Shown piece by piece: positions 53,623 to 64,000 of a stretch of 64,000 nucleotides of DNA (position 1 is its first letter; every line of letters begins with the position of its first letter). Under the pieces are notes generated by a model, which saw nothing but the letters and a program-made list of their open reading frames with translations, was not told the DNA's origin and searched no databases. A program made the translations under genes and the position numbers. Where the stretch lies: positions 7,849,671 to 7,913,670 of the forward strand of contig NC_087064.1 of assembly GCF_963678635.1 (NCBI RefSeq), written 5' to 3'. This DNA is from Symsagittifera roscoffensis (lineage: Eukaryota; Xenacoelomorpha; Acoela; Convolutidae).

Positions 53623-55798
53623 GAACGGGAGAAGCTCATCAAGAAAGATATGGAAATAATGAAAAAACGGCATGAAACCGTAAACCCCCATTTTTGGAGT
53701 CTAGAGACCAGAAGAGAATGGACACAATGAACAGAGAGCAAGCAGAGAGTTCTTGTGCCATACAGTACAAACTGAATGCGCTCTTCAGAAATTCTATTAA
53801 TCAGGATGAAGCAGTAGAAGAGAAAACAGTGAAACAACCTGGATCAAGGATACACTTTGCGGAACCGCATCGTAAGAAACAAGAATCCACTCCATTGCCG
53901 CAGATTCACAATATCATAGGATCGGAAACAGTGAAGTGAGTAATAAATTGAGGTGCATCAAATTCAACGAGAGTCCCAAGGGAATCGAACATACACGCGA
54001 GTGTAGCACCGGATGCCATGACACGGGCAAACAGTTGGGAAATGATGAACAGCAAACAGTTGGGAAATGATGCACAGAGATAATGTATGACCATCATGTG
54101 ATCAGCCACTTGACCGCAAGCCTATGGTTCCGGAGCATTGAGCTCAAGATTGTAGGCTCTACGAGTTGCTCGAGAAGGACCATACATGATCAGAGGAACG
54201 TGGCGCGTGTGGAGAAACAGCTGGAGTCGATAGTTTATCGTCTAACGCAAGAGAGATGACGTAGGCCATTCCTGACGCCGAGGCTAGAGAGTGTGACTGG
54301 CAAGACGAAAGGAACGGCGCCCCATTGATAAAACAGGTGTGGGAACTCATGCAGAACCAGCTTGAGCAAGCCGAGAAGAAGGGATTGATAGTGGAAACGT
54401 TCGTCTCCATGGCAAAAGACACAACCATCAATGGTTTTTGAAAGGATCACGCCATAGCAAACTTGAGAACAAGAAAGGGGTGAGAAATTCAGGGGTTCTT
54501 GAGCCCGTGTTGAGGGAAGAAACACATGGAGAGGATGTTCTCCGCGGGGAAGACCCTCTTCGATGTATTCATTCAGGACCTCTTGGGTATGTCAATCAAC
54601 CTTTTGCTACCACTGTATCTGGTGTTTTTCAGATACCTATTCAATATGGGCCCAGTTTTTAAGGTCAGCAGGGGCGTGGAGACCCTCAGGGTTGATGGAT
54701 ACTTGACGCTGAACGGGAGAAGCTCATCAAGAAAGATATGGAAATAATGAAAAAACGGCATGAAACCGTAAACCCCCATTTTTGGAGTCTAGAGACCAGA
54801 AGAGAATGGACACAATGAACAGAGAGCAAGCAGAGAGTTCTTGTGCCATACAGTACAAACTGAATGCGCTCTTCAGAAATTCTATTAATCAGGATGAAGC
54901 AGTAGCAGAGAAAACAGTGAAACAACCTGGATCAAGGATACACTTTGCGGAACCGCATCGTAAGAAACAAGAATCCACTCCATTGCCGCAGATTCACAAT
55001 ATCATAGGATCGGAAACAGTGAAGTGAGTAATAAATTGAGGTGCATCAAATTCAACTAGAGTCCCAAGGGAATCGAACATACACGCGAGTGTAGCACCGG
55101 ATGCCATGACACGGGCAAACAGTTGGGAAATGATGAACAGCAAACAGTTGGGAAATGATGCACAGAGATAATGTATGACCATCATGTGATCAGCCACTTG
55201 ACCGCAAGCCTATGGTTCCGGAGCATTGAGCTCAAGATTGTAGGCTCTACGAGTTGCTCGAGAAGGACCATACATGATCAGAGGAACGTGGCGCGTGTGG
55301 AGAAACAGCTGGAGTCGATAGTTTATCGTCTAACGCAAGAGAGAGGACGTAGGCCATTCCTGACGCCGAGGCTAGAGAGTGTGACTGGCAAGACGAAAGG
55401 AACGGCGCCCCATTGATAAAACAGGTGTGGGAACTCATGCAGAACCAGCTTGAGCAAGCCGAGAAGAAGGGATTGATAGTGGAAACGTTCGTCTCCATGG
55501 CAAAAGACACAACCATCAATGGTTTTTGAAAGGATCACGCCATAGCAAACTTGAGAACAAGAAAGGGGTGAGAAATTCAGGGGTTCTTGAGCCCGTGTTG
55601 AGGGAAGAAACACATGGAGAGGATGTTCTCCGCGGGGAAGACCCTCTTCGATGTATTCATTCAGGACCTCTTGGGTATGTCAATCAACCTTTTGCTACCA
55701 CTGTATCTGGTGTTTTTCAGATACCTATTCAATATGGGCCCAGTTTTTAAGGTCAGCAGGGGCGTGGAGACCCTCAGGGTTGATGGATACTTGACGCT
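53623..55798 (+). repeat. 1,088-bp tandem duplication
   Basis: 53623-54710 and 54711-55798 are direct copies with only about three differences seen (near 53816, 53968 and 54257 against 54904, 55056 and 55345). The copies meet at a 4-bp GAAC microhomology shared with the sequence after the second copy. The unit covers part of an ORF4-like pseudogene. Confidence 0.92.
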
Positions 55799-57631
55799 GA
55801 ACCTCCTGGCGCATGGAAATTTGGCAGTATTCCAGCGTCTGATGAAGAATGTGGACCCGATGTCCATGACCAGAGCTCAACCAAGTATTGAGATTTTTTC
55901 CTAAAAAGGTGCGGCGGGGTTAAAAACGCTCCTGGTGGAGTACTTCTTGATGCAAAATTGTCACTTGAAGGGGAAAGAAGCGAACTCGAATACAAAGAAG
56001 CAAGTCGAGGAAGTGACTGGGGGTATGCCTCTCCTGACGGACTTAAGCTTGGCGATGTCATCGGATCCTGTGGGAGTGGTGAGAGGGCTGGGAGAAGTGG
56101 TGACCTGCGTCTACGGACCGGCAGTGACCTACGCCTGCACCGACCCTTTGATAACAGCGTACAGCGTACAGACACTCATTAATACATGTTAGCTTGATCA
56201 GCATCCTAGATGGGACGGCACTGAAATGGTGCAAACAAGGACACTTGAGAACTCAGATGAGCGAGACAGTGTTGTTTGAAAAACCCAAAGATCCCGAGTT
56301 AATGGTGCTGAACTGCAGAGGCCAGTTGCAAAGCAGGATGGGTGGAAAACGAGAAAGTCCGATTGAAGCCTACCCGAAGTTTTGGAATATGATCCCCTGG
56401 AGAAACAGGCCAGAGAAATTTTGAGGATGCCAACTTGGCCGGAAGCTTTCGACCTGATAAAAAAAAGCTGGAGATGATACTAGAGCGAGATGTCTTGCCG
56501 GCCACCCTCCCGGACTTCGAATGAACAATCTAATGCTGGTACCGTCAGTACAAGTGAGGAAGGTCGGGGAGCGACAACAAAGGGTTTTCAAACAAGGCTG
56601 GGATCCCCTGTTTTTTGGGTACTTTGCATACTTTCACTCGAGCGAAATCAAGATAAACTCTTGGATGAACGAGGCTAAGAAAATTAGGGGGTTAATGCCG
56701 CCGAGATACGATGTGCATGAAGTGAACAAAGTTCTTGAGAGGGCCGGATTCGAGAACAAAGACCTTGTAATTGATGTATGCCAAATAAAAGTGGAAGACG
56801 GACAACTGGAGCTGATAGTCGAACAAAGAAGCATCTGGCACCTTACGGACTGGAGGAATTGGAGCTAAAACATGAGGGACGTAGACTTGATGCGGCTGGC
56901 GCTCTCTACGTGCCCCTCACGGAGTACAGGAAGCCAAACCCAGTCACACCTTCACCTCTGTCGATCGACACTCCTGGAGACAAAAAAAGTCTCCCAAAAC
57001 AGAACAGGTTTGAAGATGCCTTAAAGCAGTAACGTTCTGAAGTGACCGAAGGGGAGAAAATGGAAAAAGCTCACAGTGAACCCGAGGAGGTCAAGGACAC
57101 AGGATGACCCGAGCTGAAGAAATAGTGCCTGGAAGCTACAGCCCTGGCACTACGCGTGAGTTGCTGCAGGACCTGAGCGGAGAAGAGTGGGCAGACACGG
57201 CGACGCCGACTTTGGGATCCCCTCGAAAAAAATTGGTGTTACACTTTGGGAGTCAGCCAGTGGACTTGGGCATGGTATGCTTGAGTAGTGAAAGCAAGGA
57301 GCAAAACACCTTTGAAGGAGAGAAAACGATGTTTTTGAATACTTTTGATCGAGAAGGATGGCAAAAGTTCTTGAGGGAATTTAATCAGACGGTAGAGCGG
57401 GAAGTAGATGTTGAGGAATTCAAGGAGGAACTGTGGGACATAATGGTGGAGTTTGGAGAACTTATCTTGATGGGAACTGGACTAGACAAGGAGGCGAGTT
57501 TGGAACTACTCAGCAAGTTGATTCATATCAGGGAAACAAGGTCTAACACTGAGTCCAAATACTGTATAGAAAATTCTACTCTAAAAAAGAAAAGTGAAAG
57601 TAAACCAGTCAAGACCAAAATGAGTAATTAA
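54083..57631 (+). pseudogene. Decayed ORF4 copy (plus strand) of a related giant element
   Basis: Translated segments match ORF4 of the young element in order: DHHVISHLTASLWFR against DDHLLVQQVADDLWFR; LIKQVWELMQNQLEQAEKKG against IIKEIHAYLKNLLNARELAG; GMPLLTDLSLAMSSDPVGVV against GMPLLTDLAVMMRIDPLALV; and CVYGPAVTYA against VVYGPVMSFA. The block at 56521-57030 corresponds to the ORF4 part after GMEPRFISWN. The 57104-57631 frame is acidic like the ORF4 C-terminus. It contains multiple frameshifts and stops, and its first part is doubled by the 1,088-bp duplication. The SGNH-like region is missing. Confidence 0.8.
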
Positions 57632-57689
57632 GATAAACCAAATTTTATAGCTAAAATTATGATTCTGATTAAGGCTAAAGAGAGAAAAA

Positions 57690-59110
57690 ATGCTTGCGTT
57701 AAGAGAACGGGGGATGCAAGAGTCAGAAGAAGAGGGTCAAGAGAGTGGAGCAGCTTCGATGATGATCGTGTCTACACCTCGAACAATCGTCAAGGCCAAG
57801 GAAAAGGAAGCGAGAGATGGAGAAAGGGGGTCCTTCAGCGGAAAAAGACACCTCCGATGGTTTTGGCAAGTTGCAACACTGCGACTTACAAAGACAAATC
57901 GACATCTAGGAAGCTGGGGGAAGTGGTGGCCGACATGGAAACTGCACCTGGTTCAGTGACAGAGGAGGATTTTAAGCCACAAAGGGTGAACATAAAGAGA
58001 GGATCTACCAGTGGAAAAACATGGGAGGTGGATGTCGGCAAGGAACGGGTCTGGGTCTCGAGTCAACACCAGAGCGTCGGACAATAAATCTCGAATGATA
58101 CCCTTGAGAAAGGACTCACGAGGAACACTGCTCGTTCCTGGTGGATAGCTCTGGGCACGATGAAGGAGTTAGAGACTTGTCGATAGAAGCTGGATCGCGG
58201 AAAGTCCAGAAAGCGCCAAAATTGGGCCGCGCAGCAGAAGGCATAGATAATTAAACAGGAGCTGAGGAGCCGACTAGGGCGATCATGGGATAAATTACTG
58301 CTGGAATACTTTGAGAAAAAAATGAGGGCACCTCCATCCGCACAGCTTCTGATGACAAATCCTTTCACCAGAACTGAGGGTCAAATCTTGTTTCCGTGTT
58401 GCCAGGCTGGAGTTGTGTTGGAGGGTCTGTCCTCATGTGACAAGCTGAAGTTGACCGACAGAGAACCACATGTATACCGGATGATGATGCAAGATGTTGC
58501 TGGAGATGACTCCGGTTTAAGTCTTGCGAGGAGATTGGGCGCCACTTGTTTCCTGAGATGGATCATGTCAGTGATACCTGACGCGGTGATCCAAGCTTGC
58601 TACCAGAATGCAACGAAGAATAGGGCGTTGGAGAACATGGTCTCGAGCATCATCCTAAACGTGAACCAGAGTGCTGTGATTGAGAAAGACGATGATTCCA
58701 GGCAATCTCTTGAGAACCATGCAAATATTGCCGTAGCCATGACGTACATCGTGCCATGATCAAGGCGGAGGATTATTCGAAGCCCTCGAAACGTGGAGAT
58801 TATCAGCATTATGATTTCTGGCATTATGAGGATGTCATACAATCCCTTCTTGAGCACAGAAGCAGGAGCTGCTTACATGAACTTTGAAGTCATGGAACTG
58901 CTGAAATTCTGGACGGAAAAAATAATTGAAGACGACGCGACGGAAAGGGATAAGCCGAGCTTGGGCTTGCTTCAATAGAACGAACCCGAGAATATCTGCC
59001 TGCGTGCCACGATCAAAGAAAAGAGTGGAACTGAGGTTAGGCGGCGAGGACAACGTATTGTTCACAAACATGGGAGTAGTCTGGAAGCTGTTGAGACCTT
59101 CTTGGTGCCT
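57690..59110 (+). pseudogene. Decayed ORF5 copy (plus strand), first part
   Basis: It begins shortly after the ORF4 copy, in the family's normal order. Matches include EEDFKPQRVNI against LEDYRPSRINM; SWDKLLLEYFEKKMRAPPSA against SWRAALQKYFDETMNAPATV; and YNPFLSTEAGAAYMNFEVME against YNLFVNEEAREAYFDYEQVT. Interrupted by stops and frameshifts. It breaks off at 59110 and resumes, after an insertion, at 60772. Confidence 0.8.
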
Positions 59111-60075
59111 TCTTGGTTTTCATCTACAAACTATTGTTATCTAACACACTATAGCTATTTACTTATCAAAATATTGCATGATATTTTCCGACTGAAACAA
59201 ACAAAAAAAAATTAAAAATTGTTTGTGAAGCTGAAATCCAGGTTACAATTGTATGAAGATTATGGTCGATGTTCAGCTTTAGAATGACAGTCTTACATGG
59301 CTGTGAATTTTGGGGATTTAGATAAGGTTGAGTCTGCTGCAAACGTCTGTAAGCGATCACTGGCACTGTATCTTGAGAGGCACTCAAATTTCTGGAGGCT
59401 CACTGACATGACGACCAAGCGCGATGAGGACATCGATCTTGAGTCGGGGGAGTATACGCCAGTCAGTCGTATTCTGAAGTTTGACCTTGATTTTGGGGGA
59501 AACGGAAATTTTTGAAAAACCCGAAGCGACCATGTCATGATTAAGTTTATTGAAATAAAAGTCTGTAAAAATTGAGACATAATTGCTGGAAAAATGACCA
59601 CAAACTTTGTTAGAGTAAAAACTGCTATTCGCAATTTTACGGAAATAATCAATTCGAGTAGAGCTATCATATTCCCGACAGAGAACCTTGGGAAATCTTA
59701 CAAGAGTGCCATCGTCAGGCAAGAGAGAAGTTGATTGGGCAGGTCGACAAGTAAGGCTGCCCTATAGTCCAGATAACATAACTTCTTGAGTCAAAACTAG
59801 TTTTCAGATCTTTGATCTTTTTGTAAATATGGAAAAAAATTTTAATCCTGATGATGCACAAAATGTGCGAAAACCTTTAAATTAACATTTTAAATTTCTT
59901 ACCAAACTAATTGTTCCCTAAAAGTTCTAGAGTTGCTTTACTTACATATTCACTTATTTCTGGAGTCATGTCAATATGTGACTACTAAATTTAGTTTCTC
60001 GATTGTTGAGAAAAGGCGGATTTCAAGTTGATTTATCTGAATTGGATCAAACGTCTTCTGTCCTTTTTAAAAAAT
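59111..60075. other. Insertion inside the ORF5 copy, not identified
   Basis: About 1 kb separates the ORF5 copy from the first non-LTR fragment. A 72-codon frame at 59297-59515 (KVESAANVCKRSLALYLERH) has coding-like composition but no recognised family. The rest is AT-rich. Confidence 0.35.
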
Positions 60076-60771
60076 TAGTATACATGGGTTTCATCCTGTT
60101 TTTAACGTCGTTCGCGTGTTTTAGTTATTTAGAAATCTAGCCATAGAGCATTCTTATTTTTAGAGTGGAGGATTTTGGCAGTGGCTTGTAAGCTGTAATA
60201 CGATTTTGTAGTCCATGTCTTAAACGATCTGAATTGGCTCCAACAGATTGAGGTACAAAAGCACAAGAGTTAGTGTCCCTGGCCGTTGAGCCAATGGTTA
60301 TAGGGCCTATTTTTCTTAATCTCATATGTGACGACTGTTACACCAGTTGAATACAAACTGGCTCTAAGGCTCACTGTGCATCATAACATTCAATGGGTTG
60401 AAAATTGTCAGATACTTTCCAAAAAGACAAAGAATGCCTCTTTCAATTTAAAAGAAACCTACGTCGGCCTGCTTTAGTACCAATGGCAAAAAATTTAGTA
60501 CCGATGGCAAAAAACGCATCTCAAGCGTGGCGGCCAAACATGGGAAACCTCCAAGACTTTGAAAAAGTCCCACAGTATGCGACAAAATGGATATTAGGAT
60601 CGAACATCAAATACCGTAATCGCCTCCTTTCACTAGGAATACTACCACTCAGTATGTATGTCGAGATGCATCATTTTCGTTTCCTATTTTCAATGAGAAA
60701 CCGTGACTATGATATAGAGGAAACTTCAGATAAAATTGATCCGCTAGAAAACACCAGACAAATTAAAAATC
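60076..60771 (+). mobile_element. Non-LTR retrotransposon 3' fragment, copy 1
   Basis: The 3' part encodes the C-terminal RT tail of a CR1/Jockey-like non-LTR element: ASQAWRPNMGNLQDFEKV followed by ATKWILGSNIKYRNRLLSLG and ILPLSMYVEM. These are the usual LEKVQRRATK- and LLPL-type motifs after the thumb. The 5' part (60170-60350) is the segment also found at 49425-49590 and 61640-61800. It is interrupted by stops. Confidence 0.7.
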
Positions 60772-61305
60772 AATCCCTTCTTGAGCACAGAAGCAGGAGC
60801 TGCTTACATGAACTTTGAAGTCATGGAACTGCTGAAATTCTGGACGGAAAAAATAATTGAAGACGACGCGACGGAAAGGGATAAGCCGAGCTTGGGCTTG
60901 CTTCAATAGAACGGACCCGAGAATATCTGCCTGCGTGCCACGATCAAAGAAAAGAGTGGAATTGAGGTTAGGCGGCGAGGACAACGTATTGTTCACAAAC
61001 ATGGGAGTAGTCTGGAAGCTGTCGAGACCTTCTTGGTGCCTGCACCCGCAGGCAGGTTTGAATGAGGAGATTACGGAGCGAGTAAGGTTGTCACCAGGGA
61101 AAGATGAGGTCCTGGGGCACTTGAATGTGATCCACAAACTAATTTTGATACAGAAACATGTCTAGGGGTTGAAGGTCGGCTTGGAAGCAGAAATGGGTTT
61201 CGCGGTGACTGAGGCCGATAGCCTGCCGATGAATGAAAAATCCTTGGTAGGGTCGGTCATGGAAAACTTCTGCGGTAGCCATTATCTATTACACATGTTC
61301 GTAAC
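60772..61305 (+). pseudogene. ORF5 copy, duplicated and continuing part
   Basis: 60772-61041 duplicates 58841-59110 (270 bp, offset 1,931, a few differences). It then continues the ORF5 reading with SRPSWCLHPQAGLNEEITER against MKPSWCPHPNAGLIWDMTAD, and HLNVIHKLILI against DLAMIHHLLAM. So the original ORF5 copy was opened at 59110 and its left flank duplicated during the rearrangement. Confidence 0.78.
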
Positions 61306-61552
61306 GTGGCGGCCAAACATGGGAAACCTACAATACTTTGAAAAAGAACAACACTATGCAACAAAATGGATATTAGGATCGAACATCAAATACCGTAACT
61401 GCCTCCTTTCACTAGGAATACTTCCACTCAGTCTGTATGTCGAGATGCATGATCTTCTTTTCCTATTTTCAATGAGAAACGTTGACTATGATATAGAGGA
61501 AACTTCAGATAAATTTGATTCGCTAGAAAACACCAGAATCGCTAGTATACAT
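61306..61552 (+). mobile_element. Non-LTR retrotransposon RT tail, partial copy 2
   Basis: Repeats the WRPNMGNLQ to YDIEETSDK part of copy 1 (60533-60765) with minor substitutions, joined directly to ORF5-derived sequence on its left. Confidence 0.7.
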
Positions 61553-62525
61553 GGGTTTCATCCTGTTTTTAACGTCGTTCGCGTGTTTTAGTTATTTAGA
61601 AGTCTAGCCATAGGGCGTTCTTAGTTTTAGAGTGGAGGATTTTGGTAGTGGCTTGTAAGCTGTAACACGATTTTGTAGTCCATGTCTTAAGCGATCTGAA
61701 TTGGCTCCAACAGATTGAGGTACAAAAGCACAAGAGGTAGTGTCCCTCGCCGTAGAGGCAATGGTTATAGGGCCTATTTTTCTTAACCTCATATGTGACG
61801 ACTGTTACACCAGTTGAATACAAACAGGCTCTAAGGCTCACTGTGCATCATAACATACACTGGGTTGAAAATTGTCAGATACGTTCCAAAAAGACAAAGA
61901 ATGCCTCTTTCAATTTAAAAGAAACCTACGTCGGCCTGCTGTAGTACCGATGGCAAAAACTTAGTACCGATGGCAAAAAACGCATCTCAAGCGTGGCGGC
62001 CAAACATGGGAAACCTCCAAGACTTTGAAAAAGTCCAACACTATGCAACAAAATGGATATTAGGATCGAACATCAAATACCGTAACCGCCTCCTTTCACT
62101 AGGAATACTACCACTCAGTCTGTATGTCGAGATGCATGATCTTCTTTTCCTAGTTTCAATGAGAAACGGTGACTATGATATAGAGGAAACTTCAGATAAA
62201 ATTGATTCGCTAGAAAACACCAGACAAATAAAAAAGGAGAATACAGGCTGTACAAATCAAGATTGATGAAAACCGATGGCAACTTTTCCGACGAACGAAA
62301 CTTCTTTTCAACTACGTATCACGAACTTAACAAAGATGCCTTGCGGAAAATCGACTGGCACTTCTTCATTAGACACTACTTCGAGGAAAGCATTTTCACA
62401 TGGAGAATAATATGCAGATGTGGAAACTAACATCACAAACAAGATAAAAATATACCCATGAACTTGAATATGGGTGCGAACACTTGAGAACAGTCTCTAA
62501 GTTTTTTTAACTACTACTACTACTA
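61553..62525 (+). mobile_element. Non-LTR retrotransposon 3' end, copy 3, with (ACT)n tail
   Basis: It starts at the same sequence as copy 1 (TAGTATACATGGGTTTCATC; offset 1,477) and extends further. After the RT tail the frame continues through RNFFSTTYHELNKDALRKID and WRIICRCGN to about 62430, then a short 3' UTR and (ACT)n at 62509-62525. A microsatellite tail is typical of several non-LTR clades. Confidence 0.7.
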
Positions 62526-62610
62526 TTGCACCTAGGATCAATCCTTGAGGCGCACCGCTTATTACTGGAGCCCAATCCTAGTACCTTTCGTTTACTACAA
62601 ACAATTTGAA
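62526..62610 (-). pseudogene. Fragment of another non-LTR RT, antisense
   Basis: The minus strand encodes DWAPVISGAPQGLILGAI, the RT motif usually read as SGVPQGSVLGP. It directly abuts the (ACT)n tail of copy 3, suggesting that copy 3 inserted into an older RT sequence. Only about 25 codons can be recognised, with one stop just upstream. Confidence 0.6.
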
Positions 62611-63202
62611 ATAATGATTATTCAACTACAAGGATTTTGAAGTCAATGATTATTTTGAAAAATTAAAAAAATTGCAGCACGATTTGCGCTTGTACACTTA
62701 AAGATATTTGCAATTGGCAAGATCGTTGGTGATAAATTGTATCTGGGATAACCATTTTGGTGCTACATCCCACTGCCAATAATTGGTGGTTTTGTGTATT
62801 TTTTCACATAAAAGTGCAAAGAATTTTCTCAGATTAATGATATTAGTTAATGATATAATTCTCAGATTAACGTGACTACTACCACTGACGATACAGTAGA
62901 AACCCCGAGTCTTAGTGTTTCTTACCTTCTTACTCCTAGTTTCTATGTTTTTAGTCGTTTTTGTGTAACCGTTTAAACATCCGGTAAATTCGATTAATTA
63001 TAGGATTTATAGCATCATGGTACAGGCTTTCTTTCGATGTCGGTTATCTTTGCTCTAAGAGTCGTATCGTCTTTCAAAAAAAAATTTTTTCCTGTTTCGT
63101 TTTATGTTGTTTCGCTTACTTTTTCAGAGTGAGAAATTTTTCTTCAATTTGTCCTTCTGGCTAAACCACTTAAGATTTCAGTCAGTCGCTTGAAGCGAAC
63201 AA
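62611..63202 (+). other. Upstream region of the SRPK gene
   Basis: About 590 bp between the non-LTR fragments and the SRPK start codon. AT-rich; it presumably holds the 5' UTR and promoter. I cannot point to a specific core promoter element. Confidence 0.4.
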
Positions 63203-63923
<721 letters not shown>

Positions 63924-64000
63924 TAAAAATGATTAAAATGAGTTACAAAAAATGAATAACAAATTCAGCGAATGTTGTTTTTTTGGTCTGATATTCTTAG

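Overview
The window is metazoan nuclear DNA, most likely from an invertebrate. It is AT-rich, with split genes, canonical GT/AG introns, MITEs, a tRNA-derived SINE, non-LTR and Ty3/Gypsy retrotransposons, and a 200-N assembly gap. I cannot name the taxon from sequence alone. Two host genes are firmly recognised. One is a six-exon TRABID/ZRANB1 deubiquitinase on the minus strand (10023-17840). The other is the 5' end of an SR-protein kinase (SRPK) on the plus strand (63203 to the window edge). A probable two-exon gene of unknown function lies at 5127-6326 (+).

Layout. 1-5.1 kb is intergenic, with a subterminal-repeat MITE and two hAT-like MITEs. 5.1-6.3 kb holds the unknown gene. 6.5-7.2 kb is a 759-bp fold-back element. 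7.2-10 kb is intergenic. 10-17.8 kb is TRABID, with a SINE and other repeats in its introns. 18.2-45.1 kb is a nest of giant Ty3/Gypsy elements. 48.4-62.6 kb is a graveyard of older copies of the same giant family, plus a minisatellite, tandem duplications and non-LTR fragments. 62.6 kb to the end is the SRPK promoter region and first exons.

The centrepiece is a 21,664-bp LTR retrotransposon (18915-40578, transcribed on the minus strand). Its two 884-bp LTRs look identical by eye and run TGTAAC...GGCACA. In transcription order it has: 5' LTR; candidate primer-binding site; a ~3.1-kb leader carrying about 20 copies of a GGAGGGT motif and a duplicated hairpin; a coiled-coil ORF1; pol (RT, RNase H, integrase); and then three further large ORFs, and the 3' LTR. 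Pol has a C-terminal extension that resembles a macro domain of the TARG1/OARD1 type. ORF3 is a canonical SGNH/GDSL hydrolase with all signature residues. ORF4 carries a second, degenerate SGNH-like region. ORF5 is a ~1090-residue protein of unknown function. ORF3, ORF4 and ORF5 overlap in different frames. This copy is probably defective: RT is broken by a 50-bp duplication, and no capsid, nucleocapsid or protease region is visible between ORF1 and RT.

This young element is inserted into the LTR of a related older element. The older element's ORF5 (42286-45146) and 3' region lie on the right and a deleted leader/pol-tail remnant lies on the left. Diverged copies of ORF4 and ORF5 at 54.1-61.3 kb (+) and of ORF5 at 48.4-49.3 kb (-) show that these extra ORFs are stable parts of a long-lived family rather than chance captures by one copy. 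The element cluster ends only about 370 bp upstream of the TRABID start codon and in the same orientation.
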